From Fusarium oxysporum f. sp. lycopersici 4287 (lineage: Eukaryota; Ascomycota; Sordariomycetes; Hypocreales; Nectriaceae), in contig NC_030987.1 of NCBI RefSeq assembly GCF_000149955.1, positions 1,675,387-1,739,386 of the forward strand: a DNA stretch of 64,000 nucleotides, in the 5' to 3' direction. Below the pieces are notes generated by a model that saw only the letters and a list, made by a program, of their open reading frames with translations, did not search any database and was not told the origin of the DNA. Every line of letters begins with the position of its first letter. Within the stretch, counting starts at the first letter, position 1. Positions 13,181-23,153 of this stretch are shown here, one piece after another. The position numbers were made by a program, and so were the translations under genes.

Positions 13181-13207
13181 TTTTTTTTTTTTTTTTTTTT
13201 TTTTTTT
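13181..13207. repeat. poly(T) tract of 27
   Basis: An uninterrupted run of 27 T, read as A27 on the minus strand. It could be slippage, a promoter-type dT tract, or the tail of an old retroposed sequence. I saw no obvious target-site duplication next to it. Confidence 0.8.
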
Positions 13208-13793
13208 GACGTGCAGGCTGTGCTCAATTTTGAGCTGACGCTTGACCGTCTTTCAGGTGTTTAATGCCGCTCATTCACCGCTTGGTTCTATTGCGTGCGT
13301 GCTCACTACAGAGTCGAGCAGAGAATTTTCACATTTGATGCCGCACAAGAGGGCGCAAACAGGAGCCTGGAGATGCAACGCATCCAGTCAACCGACCCTT
13401 CTCCAAAATAAGCTTTAGATCCTTCTCGCTGCCAAGTTAATGGTCACTTGCAGCGAATCTACAGCACGCCAAGGTTCCTGAATCGAAAGGAATGCCGACA
13501 GATCTAGAGACGGGTCATGGCTGACATCAGAAGGGCCTCCTCACGTGGGTTGAGAGCTGTAGCCTCCGCTGCGAGCGTCTCTTACAGCACCTGTCAAAAG
13601 TTGACATGCCCCTGTGACCTGACCAACCTTTAGCCGGAGCAAGCCTTGTTGACCTCGCCTTGCCTCAAGTGGAAACATATTCCTCGTGGCCTATGACATC
13701 GTTCGCATGCATGAGTCGCGAGTATCTAGGTACAAGCCCCGGATCCAAGTCTCGGCGTCAAGTAAGAAAAATGCATTCCGTGTCGAAAAACTG

Positions 13794-13850
13794 GGAATTA
13801 ATTCATTCAATTGACTGATGTTGAATAAACTAAATTGAATAATTGGTTCC
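13794..13850. repeat. imperfect AT-rich inverted repeat
   Basis: Arms at 13794-13812 (GGAATTAATTCATTCAATT) and 13833-13850 (AATTGAATAATTGGTTCC) pair imperfectly around a loop of 20 nt and are followed by a T-rich stretch. The arms may form a hairpin; no gene is attached. Confidence 0.5.
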
Positions 13851-14467
13851 TGTTTTTTCTACCCCAGTCACCGTTAGAGTTTGACTACTGCCAACCCACG
13901 ATCCTCCCCACACGGGGTCACGACTAATGACAAAGGGGTTCACTGGGTTTTGCGGAACCATCATCCACTGACACGAGAAATTACAGGATATCAGGTAGTA
14001 GCCACGAACAAGATTCGGGAACGCTTACTTAACTCTTACTATTTAATTACTGACCGGAAACCCACCGAGAGTCCGAGATGCTGGACCTTTTCCGTTTTTG
14101 GTGTATTCTACATGTATTGAAGCCCCAGAACCTGTTGACTGGAGCCTGGATGTCCATGTATCAATGGGAAACAATGTCTAAATCGGTCAACCTTGTAATG
14201 AGATCAACGATGGAGAAGCTATCGAGAAGGAAACCACAAAACGAAAAGGCTGTGGTGTGCAATAACAAAAATCAGGCACATGTTGTAATATCGCGATTGT
14301 CCTCTCGTCAAAACAACAAGTTCGGTGAGCCAAGGCTGGTGATCAAATAAACAACGTCACAACGGGTATGCAGGACGGGATAGCAGTCCTGCAGCCTGCA
14401 ACTTAAACAGTGGTCAACATCGAAAACTCGAGTTGATATCGATGTTTCTGCTTCTCCAAGATCCATC

Positions 14468-14538
14468 GAGATCTGGGGTGTCGCTACGTCATACTCTGGG
14501 GTGCAAGGTGGTGTGTTCTCGCGACACCCCAGAATCTC
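14468..14538. repeat. inverted repeat with 12-bp perfect core (CTGGGGTGTCGC)
   Basis: The left arm is GAG AT CTGGGGTGTCGC (14468-14484) and the right arm GCGACACCCCAG followed by AATCTC (14521-14538). The 12-bp core is perfect and a further 5 bp pair across a one-base bulge. The 36-nt loop itself contains another CTGGGGTG. It could be a hairpin RNA or a protein-binding palindrome. Confidence 0.65.
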
Positions 14539-14837
14539 CAAATCTCGCAGATCTTGCTCTGGAGAGCCCGCATCGGAACATCACGCGGCTATGCATCTGT
14601 GCAATGAGAATGGGATTTTCGCATTTTTTTGGTGTTGATGCGTTGTTCGATGATGCAAACAGTTTGTGGTATTTTGATGTCGAGACGAGGTCATCTCGCT
14701 CGTCTATGACCGAATAGTGAACCAGAAATGAGACATCTGTTCTACTTCTAGCCGAGAACTGACCAAGGGAAGGGCTGTTACGTACCGACCATCTCCCCTA
14801 AGAACAGCCATAACACCCTCAGACACTTCCAGGGACA

Positions 14838-14897
14838 ACCGCGCTTGTCTTGAGCGCCCGTTGTCGGAGTCTTGAGACTTGGGAACACAAGCGCGGT
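14838..14897. repeat. inverted repeat with perfect 11-bp arms
   Basis: ACCGCGCTTGT at 14838-14848 is exactly complementary to ACAAGCGCGGT at 14887-14897, with a 38-nt spacer that holds a smaller AGTCT/AGACT hairpin. It lies about 300 bp from the 14468 inverted repeat. Confidence 0.6.
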
Positions 14898-15594
14898 AAT
14901 CTCACAATCCACATCCCCATCGACACCTCAGGCTCTCATTATTCATTCATTCATGATGGTGTTGTCCGAGCACGAGCACGACCCATCTTCTATCTCTATT
15001 ATGGCTGGTGGTGTGCGGACTTGAGTCCGACGTGCCCCGACCAATCGCCCATCACCCTCATGAGACCTCTAGGCCTTCTAGAAGTCTTCTCCCGCACGTG
15101 GAGAAGAACACCTCACACCTCCATCAATTTTCTCTCAATCACGCGCGGGTCAAAGCTGAGGCTGAAAAAGGCAACTGTTGACGGCGCGGCAGAAGAGGAT
15201 TCTGAGCTAAATAAACAACGCGGTATTTTCTGGTATTTCGTCAGACATTACACTGTGAAATGCAACTCGAGGTCTTGTTAGTTTATCAACACCCCGACAA
15301 TGGCTCGACGAATGAGAAAATCAAGAAATCAATAATTTAATTCCGTATTTTATCCCTCATCTCCACTCAATCTCTTTTCGGATCCATAGTGGAGAAGATA
15401 TCTCGAACGGAACAGTTTGGCCTCCCTGTAATCAGCCTTGTAAACTCTAATGCAAACGGTTATGGTTGGGCATCAAAATCTGGTTCTTGCATCATCATTC
15501 TCCGCCGTGCCCCGATATCAGCCAGACAGAGACGACTCATGAGATATCGTAAGATCGAATGGATCCAGAAGGTCTCCAGAACAAACTTCAAAAA

Positions 15595-15694
15595 NNNNNN
15601 NNNNNNNNNNNNNNNNNNNNNNNNNNNNNNNNNNNNNNNNNNNNNNNNNNNNNNNNNNNNNNNNNNNNNNNNNNNNNNNNNNNNNNNNNNNNNN
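15595..15694. other. assembly gap (100 N)
   Basis: Exactly 100 unknown bases, the conventional placeholder for a scaffold gap of unknown size. Frames that run through it are artefacts. Confidence 0.99.
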
Positions 15695-18600
15695 ACGTCC
15701 ATCTCCACTGATAAGAATCGTCTTGTTCGTCGGCGACTCTACGGCGCTCCTCGGCCCCTCAATAATGCCTTTTTGCTCGGACGGGACCCTCATCACCGTT
15801 TGCATGTCTCGCCGCGGCCCTTCTCAAAGCCATTGATATCAGTTGAACCGTTACCGCCTCTGTCGGTCCGGCAATGGCAGGGTAATTGATATTCCCTCGG
15901 TGCTGCTATGACAAATTAATGGATCGCTTTTTTTACTTTCACTAACTCGTTGGCATATTTGACACGTGAAATTCGCGTGGCTGTGTCATATTCCTAGCCA
16001 CGAGGAGGCAGAGCCGACAATATGGGTCCGCCATGAGATTCTACAGTATCGATAGTCGCCATGTGGGCATGCGTTTCATGGTCCATTATCAACGGAGTCG
16101 CCGATGAGGGGATAACAGTTGCAGTTGGAGATGGTGGAGGATGCGAATTACGATTCAAGTGAGACTCCATCTGTTGGAGTGGCTTGGCTGACAAGGGGAG
16201 GCAAGAAAACTTAGGACCTCTTATCTAAGTGATAAAAAAAGACTTAGGTAAACTTAGTATATCTTAGCAAGTCTTTAGACCAGTTTATTTTGGCACCCTG
16301 ATTCAATGTCAGAAGTTTTCTTGCTCCCTGAGGGCCGATCTATTATCTGCGCTTCCGCTGAAGGTTGTTCAGCCGCGTCTCGGAAACCTTAGATGAATTG
16401 TATGCCGACAATTCATTCCCCTTTGAGAACACCACTCGAAGCTTAGACTTGCCGAACATGAAGCCGACTCGGTAACTTTAGTTGACTGTCGCCCTTAGTG
16501 CTTAGCCTAAGCAGATGTCAATTTCCTGCGTGTTGGAGGCATCTCATGTACCTACAGGCTACTACCATTTCTTCAGCGTACCACGTGGTGAAAGTTCTCC
16601 GCACTCACCAAAGTGGCCGCCGTTGATATTCCCTCTTTAGTATCTTCTGCCGAGAGTTTAAAGCCATTGCGCCGCGGCCGGTAATTGATTCAAATTGGGG
16701 GGATGGAACGTTGTCGACCATTGACGGCCATTGAATTCAGCCTTGATATTGCTGGACGTCGTGTTAACAACGCCAAGTTGACTGTCATGTGCAACTCGTC
16801 GACCATTCTTGCGTGAACGGCTGAATTGTCAACATCCTATTATAGAGGCCAAGATTTGATATACTAAAACATGCCAGATATGGCTATAGTAAATGCCTAG
16901 ACTCGCTGTCTGGTTGTGTGCTGTACCACCAGTGTGGTGTTAGCATAAAGCCATCATATCAATCGAAGAAAAAGCCTCTCATCGGCCCATGCCTATCCAA
17001 TATGATCTGTGTAACTGCTGAGGGCTTTTGATGGTGGTGTAGGTGAAGGTGTCTTCTGATGCTGTAAACTTCTCAATGCACTTGGCTGATAAGACGATAT
17101 TATCACAGAACACGCAAATCAATGCAGTTCTTATCCAGAGTCCTTGACTAATAATCGTTTACTGGTAATCAGCAGTCCGGCTGCGCCTCTGCTGAGACGG
17201 GCAGGTCGTGCATATCAAACTCGTGTTACCCCAGACCCCAGGTTTTACCAGGCATAATAGCCTGCAGGGCCCTGTTCCTGCTGACATGGTATCATGCCAC
17301 GGGTAGCCTCCAGCTCCCAGGCCATTGGCTTTCCATGTGCTTTGCTGTCAACTGTCAAGTTGCCACCCCCTCCCGAGCAATTCGACCCCCAAATTCGTCC
17401 GGATTTCCCCAACTTCCCGAACAAACGGTTTGGCGTGGGTTTGAAATTGAAGCCGAACAACCCCCATGGTTCCGGGGAAGACAGTAGGGGTCAGCCGACG
17501 GAGAAACTCTGCCGTGCAAACGAAGACCCTGATCGGATCGGAGGGCCGTAATCAAAGAGGGAGATGATAAAAGATGGCAGCTTCTCCTTTTGGTTTGACA
17601 GGCGACATGTGATGGTCAGAGCGGGAGGCCTGGTGATGGGTTGATGCGGAGAACCTGGATACTGGCCATCTCATTCAAGCGGATGCATCGAGGGTCTGAT
17701 CCGCGGGCCCGGACCCCAGAGCAGCACATTCTCGGCCCTTCAGCAGTTGCTGTGCCTGAAGGTTGGTGGTATTCACTACAAGATGAGGTGTCGATCCACG
17801 GCCCGTGGCCATGTGGATGGTGGCATACGGGCCGAGTCGATGCGTTGGCACGCACAATGTGATAATGTCAGAGCATCCTTGATCTTGAGTCGGTGTAAGG
17901 TTTAATTGTAATAACAAATCGATCATATGAAAGGCGAGTGGCAGCCTAAAGTTGACATACATATCATCGCTGATGGAAATTACTCCCATGTGATGCCAAA
18001 AATGGACATTGAAACACCCCGTTTCAGCTACCTCGGTCAAGAAAGGATCTGATATGATGTCAGAGACTTTAACCTTGTCAAATACTTAATGCTTCTATTG
18101 CTTAATCTGAAACTGGTGGTGTTACTGGAGGGTGGCAGAGGGAACACTCATATAGATCTCAGATGACTATAGCTGTAAGTTGAGGGATGGTCAGTTAACG
18201 GTGCCAGTTATGGAAATGATGTTCAGTAAAAGTCTCGTACCGTAATCGACGAAACATCCTTTTATGATCATATGGCAAAGTATTTGCATAACCTACCTGG
18301 TGTCAGCTAGAGGATCAGGCCATAGACATCACTTCTGCATAGTATATTCGGTTGCCATCACACACCACAGCTACGACGACTATCATACCAATCACATAAT
18401 CCCACTATCCAACCTAGTGAATCTCTTCAATGATTTTTAAATATTTCTATTAGCCAACAACTTTCTTAAGGACCATTGTTGGGCTAAGGGGCAACTGGCC
18501 GGGTGTGAGCAGTCTCAGGAGTGCGCATGGTAACATGTTTTAAACGCTCAACTCGCGGATTTAGTCAATTGAATTGTCTTTTCCTTAATAGCCAGGAACC

Positions 18601-19668
18601 AATCCCCGATGTTAAATGTGGCTCTACTGTTCCTAAAGTTTGCTGGATCGGATCGCCAAAAGCATCCATTACATCATAACAAGATCGGCAATAGGGATTC
18701 GATCTTCAATGATGTCAAGTCATCACGCGATGTCACTTCCTTACGACTATTATAGGAACTTGACTTGTTAGTTTGCCTTTGAAAAGATGTTATGACTCGC
18801 AGGATCGACAAGTTGACGATACAACGCGAATGCTTGTCTTGATAACTTGACCATCGCCATGCCAGCCTGAGACCCCAATTGCATCACCAAAGGTCAATCA
18901 CCAGGTGATCAAACTCAGAACAAGCTCAAGAGACATACGATATTTCCAAGCGAGGAGCTTCAAAGAGTAAAGTAGGGATCATCGGGACTTTGGTTATCAC
19001 TGTGAAGCCCGTAGTCTCTGCAGATGCAAAGAAACCTTGCTGTTCAGGTAATAGAGGTGATAATATCAGTTCGCTTGGGTAAACGGAGATCTTTCTTATA
19101 TTTGATCCTCATGTATGGTCATTTTGAGACAGCTAAATGCTGTAATCTTGATATATGAGCCAATATAAAAGACGATATGTCTTTATGCCAATTTAGGGAC
19201 ATTGTTAGAGTAAGTTCAAATGAGTGTAAGATTGCAAGTGCGTTATCATAGCAAGTGAGCTGTTAAGTGTATTATGAAGGCCTCCCGGTATAACGTTAGA
19301 TTGAGGCTTAAGGAAGCATTAAAATTACAAATGCCAGTAAATATTGACCGTTTCTGTTGAGTCGTCCTTCAAACATCGTTGAAATCCCCAACCATGATTC
19401 CGACAGCATATCTGTATATTTTCGCCCTTCTGTGTGTTCCTTACAACTTGCTTTCCTCCATTATCCGTGGTGCTCAAAACTTTGGGCTTTCAACATCCTT
19501 CCCGACGTCCAATGACCATGGACATTGTATGGAATGTCTTCATACGCGTGGTTTGGTGTATAGCACACCCAGCCCCGGTCTCTTGTAGGGGAAAGAAACC
19601 AATCATTCGTTTCGCAGTTTCGCAGTTTGTTGAGAAGGTCTCATCTCGATATAAATCCTTCTGAAAGG
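15695..19668. other. 4 kb gene-poor region right of the assembly gap
   Basis: No open frame has convincing coding character. A 66-codon minus-strand frame (15994-16194) rich in Pro, His and Ser starts at an ATG but has no recognisable motif. The 18-19.4 kb part is AT-rich. Degenerate CTTAGG/CTAAG motifs cluster at 16205-16275. Confidence 0.4.
16205..16275. repeat. cluster of degenerate CTTAGG/AACTTAG motifs
   Basis: Motifs such as AACTTAGGACC, GACTTAGGTAAACTTAG and ATCTTAGCAAG recur within 70 bp. Their complement (CTAAGTTTACCTAAG) resembles the repeated motif at 47719-47835, suggesting the same AT-rich repeat family in opposite orientation. Confidence 0.5.
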
Positions 19669-20043
19669 CTATGTCTCCTTCTTGAGTCTCTTGGGATCGG
19701 CTGCAGCTTGCTGGAGCTGATCATCTTGTTGCCGTTTCTGGTTTCCAGGGCCATTGGGGGGATTAGAGAGGATACTGTGTTTCAGTGTGGCAGGTCTAAA
19801 ACTGTTGAAAGTAGACTTTGGTTGAGAACTGCCGTCGTGACTGAACGACCGTGAGCCTCCTGGCTGTATAGCACTCACTGTGCCGAACGTGACCGTCGAG
19901 TATGTCGGTGTTCCGAACCTCTGTGCCACATTGACTTGCGACCCTTGCTGATTCGCTCCGCCGCAGAAGTCAAAAATAGGCTTGCTATCTCGTGGCGAAT
20001 CGTCGAATCGAAAGCCCTGAGAGGATGATGGGAGTGGTGGCCG
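19669..20043 (-). other. open frame downstream of, and in frame with, the coiled-coil gene stop codon
   Basis: After the TAA at 20044-20046 the same reading frame stays open for 124 further codons. The product looks protein-like: it begins RPPLPSSSQGFRFDDSPRDS, continues through a Ser/Gly/Thr-rich segment (FGTPTYSTVTFGT) and ends in a Gln-rich basic tail (DPKRLKKET). It is probably the true C-terminal part of the coiled-coil gene, reached by splicing or cut off by a nonsense mutation. The TAA lies in a CTAAC branch-site consensus with a CTCTCAG acceptor about 30 nt downstream, but I found no strong donor in matching phase. Confidence 0.5.
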
Positions 20044-20736
20044 TTAGGATGTTGACTGCTGGTAATAATGATAGTTCTTGTTCGATTCCTGTAGTCTGTT
20101 GTACCGAGACCAAAGGCTCTGGTAGTTACGGTCTGCCTGTTCACTGGCCTTGCTCATGTCGGAAATCTTTTGTTTGGACTGTTCTAGCTCTTTCGAAAGT
20201 TCTCGGACCTTCTTATTGGCCTCATCGAGGTGATTTGATTGCTCTGTTGCAGAGTTTCGCGATTGTTCCAAAGCCTTCTTTGCGTCCGCAAGTTCTCTCT
20301 CAATAGGCTTTCGGCTGTCTTTGTAGGAGGAAAGTTCATTCTTGACACTTTGAAGCTCCATCGACAGTTGTCTTTCCTGCTGTCGAGACGCAACGAGAGC
20401 AGCCTCTTTCTCAAGTATCTCCGACGATGGATCGTCAGCATTTTCCTTGAAGGCCTCAAACTCGGAAGTGAGCTTTTCAAGTTGAGTCAAAGCCTGTTTC
20501 TCTCTTTTCTGAGATGCATCAAGGCCGGCTGTGTTTTGTTCCAGCTGGGTCGAAAGGCGATGCTCGCGCTGCTGGGATTCATCGAGAAGCGTTGTTTTTG
20601 CTTTTAGCAGTTCGGCGAGAAGCTTTAGTTCCCGTCGCGAATTGGCTTGAATGGCCAACTCCGCCTCTTCGAGCTTTGTAGATAGGTCTCTCTCCCGCTG
20701 CGAAGGAGCTTCCTCCCGTGATTGTTCGGCCGACAT
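20044..20736 (-). CDS. coiled-coil protein, function unknown
   Basis: A 230-residue single-exon frame from the ATG at 20736. Nearly the whole product is Glu/Lys/Gln/Leu-rich and reads as a long coiled coil, with loosely repeating LxxxLExx units such as REHRLSTQLEQN, KREKQALTQLEKL and QERQLSMELQSVK. The tail is Tyr/Asn/Gln-rich (NYHYYQQSTS). I do not recognise the family; kinesin- or SMC-like annotations would only reflect coiled-coil composition. The frame continues open past the stop for 124 codons, so the gene may be longer, spliced, or a nonsense allele. A CAA to TAA change would fit, but that is speculation. Confidence 0.62.
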   Translation of the reverse strand: MSAEQSREEAPSQRERDLSTKLEEAELAIQANSRRELKLLAELLKAKTTLLDESQQREHRLSTQLEQNTAGLDASQKREKQALTQLEKLTSEFEAFKENADDPSSEILEKEAALVASRQQERQLSMELQSVKNELSSYKDSRKPIERELADAKKALEQSRNSATEQSNHLDEANKKVRELSKELEQSKQKISDMSKASEQADRNYQSLWSRYNRLQESNKNYHYYQQSTS

Positions 20737-21091
20737 GACGAGAGTTTAGGAGGTGGGAGAAATGGGAAGGCTCTCGGTCACGTACTGCAGAAATGAAGGG
20801 AGTAAAAAATTGGTGAAGGAAGAGAGGGGGTGGATAGAGGAGAATAATAATATGTTGCCTAAGCCACTGATTAAGTGACGAGGTGAAAAGGCCAGGCTGA
20901 GCTGCCAGTGTCCGGCAGGTGTCAGGCAATGGAGACAAACGAGCAGTGGAGAGGGAACAAATTATAGGAGAACGGGTGAGTGCATGAGGGTTCAGCTTGA
21001 CCAAGGACCTAAGTAAAATCTTTGGTTACCTTACCACCTCTAACCTTTGAAACAGAGGTACCTGCTAAATTAATGTTTCCTAATGCTCCTC
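20737..21091. promoter_or_regulatory. 355-bp intergenic stretch upstream of the coiled-coil gene
   Basis: It lies between two genes transcribed in the same (minus) direction and should contain the promoter of the coiled-coil gene and the 3' UTR of the membrane-protein gene. No specific site is recognised. Confidence 0.4.
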
Positions 21092-22885
21092 CTACTCCAA
21101 TTCCCGTAAAACAACCACGGGCAATGAAGCCATGTGAAGTGCGCCCACCCAAGTGTAAACGTCTGAAAAGATTGATCGGAAGTTCACAAAACCAGGACAA
21201 ATCTCTGGAGTCTTCCCATCGAAAGTCATGTACTTCGCAATCAACATTGCCTGCAAAATGCAGAAGAAGACGAAGAGGATCGTGGTAGGATGGAACCTCT
21301 TCGACCTGCAAGGCTCCTTCACAGTCTCACATGGCCTTGATACAGGCTCGGATCTAGGCACAGAGATAGCAGCCATAACAGTCCCCCCAAGAAGAAGATA
21401 GTTCTGGAAAATGGCGGACCAGGAACTTTCAAGGCGGATGAATCTTCCCGTTGTGGCAAAAGCAATAAAACCTGGCTCAAGTACAATGAGGACGATAGCT
21501 AGCAAAACGCCTGCCAGCCCATGGGTATTTGCAGCGGCCAGAGGCACGATATTCCAATGATATCGAAGCTGCACGACAAGGCATGCTGCAATTGAAAGAC
21601 GGGCTGCCTCTGGGAGACTCAGGAGGTTGATAATCAAGATCCCCAGAAGGATGATGAATATGACAGCATGTTCAAGGGCAATCTCGACGTGCCTCCTTAT
21701 AACGCTGTTACCTGGAGATAGCTTCGCATCACGCACTGCTTCTACATCCTTGGCTGCGTAGTATTGAGCTACCCTGGCAAGGCTGAAGAACAGAGGTACG
21801 CTGACCCCTATCGATGCCAAAACTGTGTTGCGGTCCGTATAGTTCGTGAAAGTGCCGATGCCTGAGATACACATGCCTGTCAAGATCGTGCTAAACGGGA
21901 CGTACAAACGCCCCCATGGGTCAGATCGGGAGGCATTATGCGGGTAAGCGAGCCTTGCAATTAAGGCCCCCGTCATGCCAAGTGCAACGGCGATAAGACC
22001 GTGAAGTGACAGTCGATGTGTTTCACCAGGCCTCAGGGGCCGTCCAAGGTAGATTCCATACAAAAACAGGCTTGACAGAAGCGTAGCGCTACAAGCGACT
22101 GCCAGTAACGAGTGCGAGATGGGCACCGCGAATTTGCAGAAGCAGGTGACCTTGTATCCCACGGGGTCGACTCTGATGATCTCGAGGCGTCTCAAGTGTT
22201 GAAACGTAGTATATGTAGAGTAGGACCCAAAGAGCAAGATTCCAAGGGCGCTTACCCAGTCGGCGAGGTTATAGGGGTCGGTGAGGACGTGGGTCAGGGT
22301 GTAGAAAGCGCCTCCGATGCGACAAAAGATCAGCAGTAAAGTTGATCCCAAGGAAACATTGTACAACAGCTTCGAAGTCTTGAGCTTATGGCCAGCTATT
22401 CGTAGTATCATGACAAATCCCGGCCCGATATCACCACACAGTGACCCGAAGTAGATGTACAGAGGTTTGATTTGGTGTATCGGTGGCGAAAGAATGATGT
22501 TGGCTGTCGCAACAAGACAAAGAATATGGTGTACGAACAGCTCCATAGAGTAGAACCGTGCCTGAGGCAACTCGTTGGACCACACTGCAAGCTGCGATAC
22601 AACACAGACTTTCCCTGCGTTGTTCAGGGGCTGATCGACTCCCCATGGTGTAGTTCTCGCAGCTTGAATACAGGACGGCAGAGTCACAACAAGTCCGAAG
22701 GCCATTCGAACAAGTGTGATTACGAGGGGCATAAGCTTCCGTATTTCGTCTTCGCGCTTGAGTCGTCCGTGAACGGTTGGGGCATACTTGTGGAGGAGGT
22801 AGTCAACAAGGAAGTAAACATGCCAGTAAACAACACTGGACATGAGGAATCCAGAAAGAATCACCGGGCCGTTAAGGTGTTCCAT
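21092..22885 (-). CDS. polytopic membrane protein, TLC-like N-terminal half (tentative)
   Basis: A single exon of 597 residues with roughly a dozen hydrophobic segments. The N-terminal half resembles a TLC (TRAM/LAG1/CLN8) domain: a His-His pair in FVHHILCLVATANIIL is followed by IYFGSLCGDIGPGFVMILR and a basic loop HKLKTSKLLYNVSLG. The C-terminal half has further helices and a cytosol-like charged loop (KDVEAVRDAKLSPGNSVIRR). TLC proteins act in ceramide synthesis or lipid sensing, but the family call rests on pattern only and could be wrong. The gene is divergent from the MFS exporter with 268 bp between start codons, so the two may be co-regulated. The start at 22885 is the first ATG after the shared promoter. 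Confidence 0.72.
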   Translation of the reverse strand: MEHLNGPVILSGFLMSSVVYWHVYFLVDYLLHKYAPTVHGRLKREDEIRKLMPLVITLVRMAFGLVVTLPSCIQAARTTPWGVDQPLNNAGKVCVVSQLAVWSNELPQARFYSMELFVHHILCLVATANIILSPPIHQIKPLYIYFGSLCGDIGPGFVMILRIAGHKLKTSKLLYNVSLGSTLLLIFCRIGGAFYTLTHVLTDPYNLADWVSALGILLFGSYSTYTTFQHLRRLEIIRVDPVGYKVTCFCKFAVPISHSLLAVACSATLLSSLFLYGIYLGRPLRPGETHRLSLHGLIAVALGMTGALIARLAYPHNASRSDPWGRLYVPFSTILTGMCISGIGTFTNYTDRNTVLASIGVSVPLFFSLARVAQYYAAKDVEAVRDAKLSPGNSVIRRHVEIALEHAVIFIILLGILIINLLSLPEAARLSIAACLVVQLRYHWNIVPLAAANTHGLAGVLLAIVLIVLEPGFIAFATTGRFIRLESSWSAIFQNYLLLGGTVMAAISVPRSEPVSRPCETVKEPCRSKRFHPTTILFVFFCILQAMLIAKYMTFDGKTPEICPGFVNFRSIFSDVYTWVGALHMASLPVVVLRELE

Positions 22886-23153
22886 GGCTGTTGTTTCTGA
22901 AGAATCGTAGAAAACTTTTGAGGAACATTTCTCTGGCGGATGAGTGTGTAAAGATGAAGGCCCCCTCGTCCCCGTGATTACATCTGTCCTTGTTTACCTA
23001 TTTAACTTTTGATAAACAAAAGCCCTAAACTTTACGTGCTCTTGTCATGGAGGTATTGGCTGATTGACCTGCCTATAAAGTCCAGAAATATTGTGTGAGC
23101 TGTCGTAATTTAATTTCTTTCATCCTTACAACCGTTCAATCGTAGCAAACGCG
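22886..23153. promoter_or_regulatory. bidirectional promoter between membrane protein and MFS exporter
   Basis: This 268-bp spacer separates the two divergent start codons and must hold both promoters. It is AT-rich near the middle (tttacctatttaacttttgataaac). No named binding site is certain. Confidence 0.55.

Larger units (their letters stand above)
9318..15594. other. 6.3 kb gene-poor region left of the assembly gap
   Basis: No open frame looks protein-coding; those present are short, low in complexity or contain homopolymer translations. The first few hundred bases should be the 3' UTR of the DUF1752 gene. The region contains a 12-bp tandem repeat (10862-10897), a T27 tract (13181-13207) and three inverted repeats (13794-13850, 14468-14538, 14838-14897), listed separately. 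Confidence 0.4.

Noticed and set aside
12887..13264. 125-codon plus-strand frame
   Set aside because: It runs through the T27 tract, giving poly-Phe; composition is random.
14850..15281. 143-codon plus-strand frame
   Set aside because: No motif, overlaps a hairpin arm, and has no neighbouring exon to extend it.
15389..15889. Frames spanning the N run
   Set aside because: They exist only because N was translated as unknown residues.
15994..16194. 66-codon minus-strand Pro/His/Ser-rich frame
   Set aside because: It starts at an ATG and looks mildly protein-like, but there is no motif, no adjacent exon and no promoter signal to support it.
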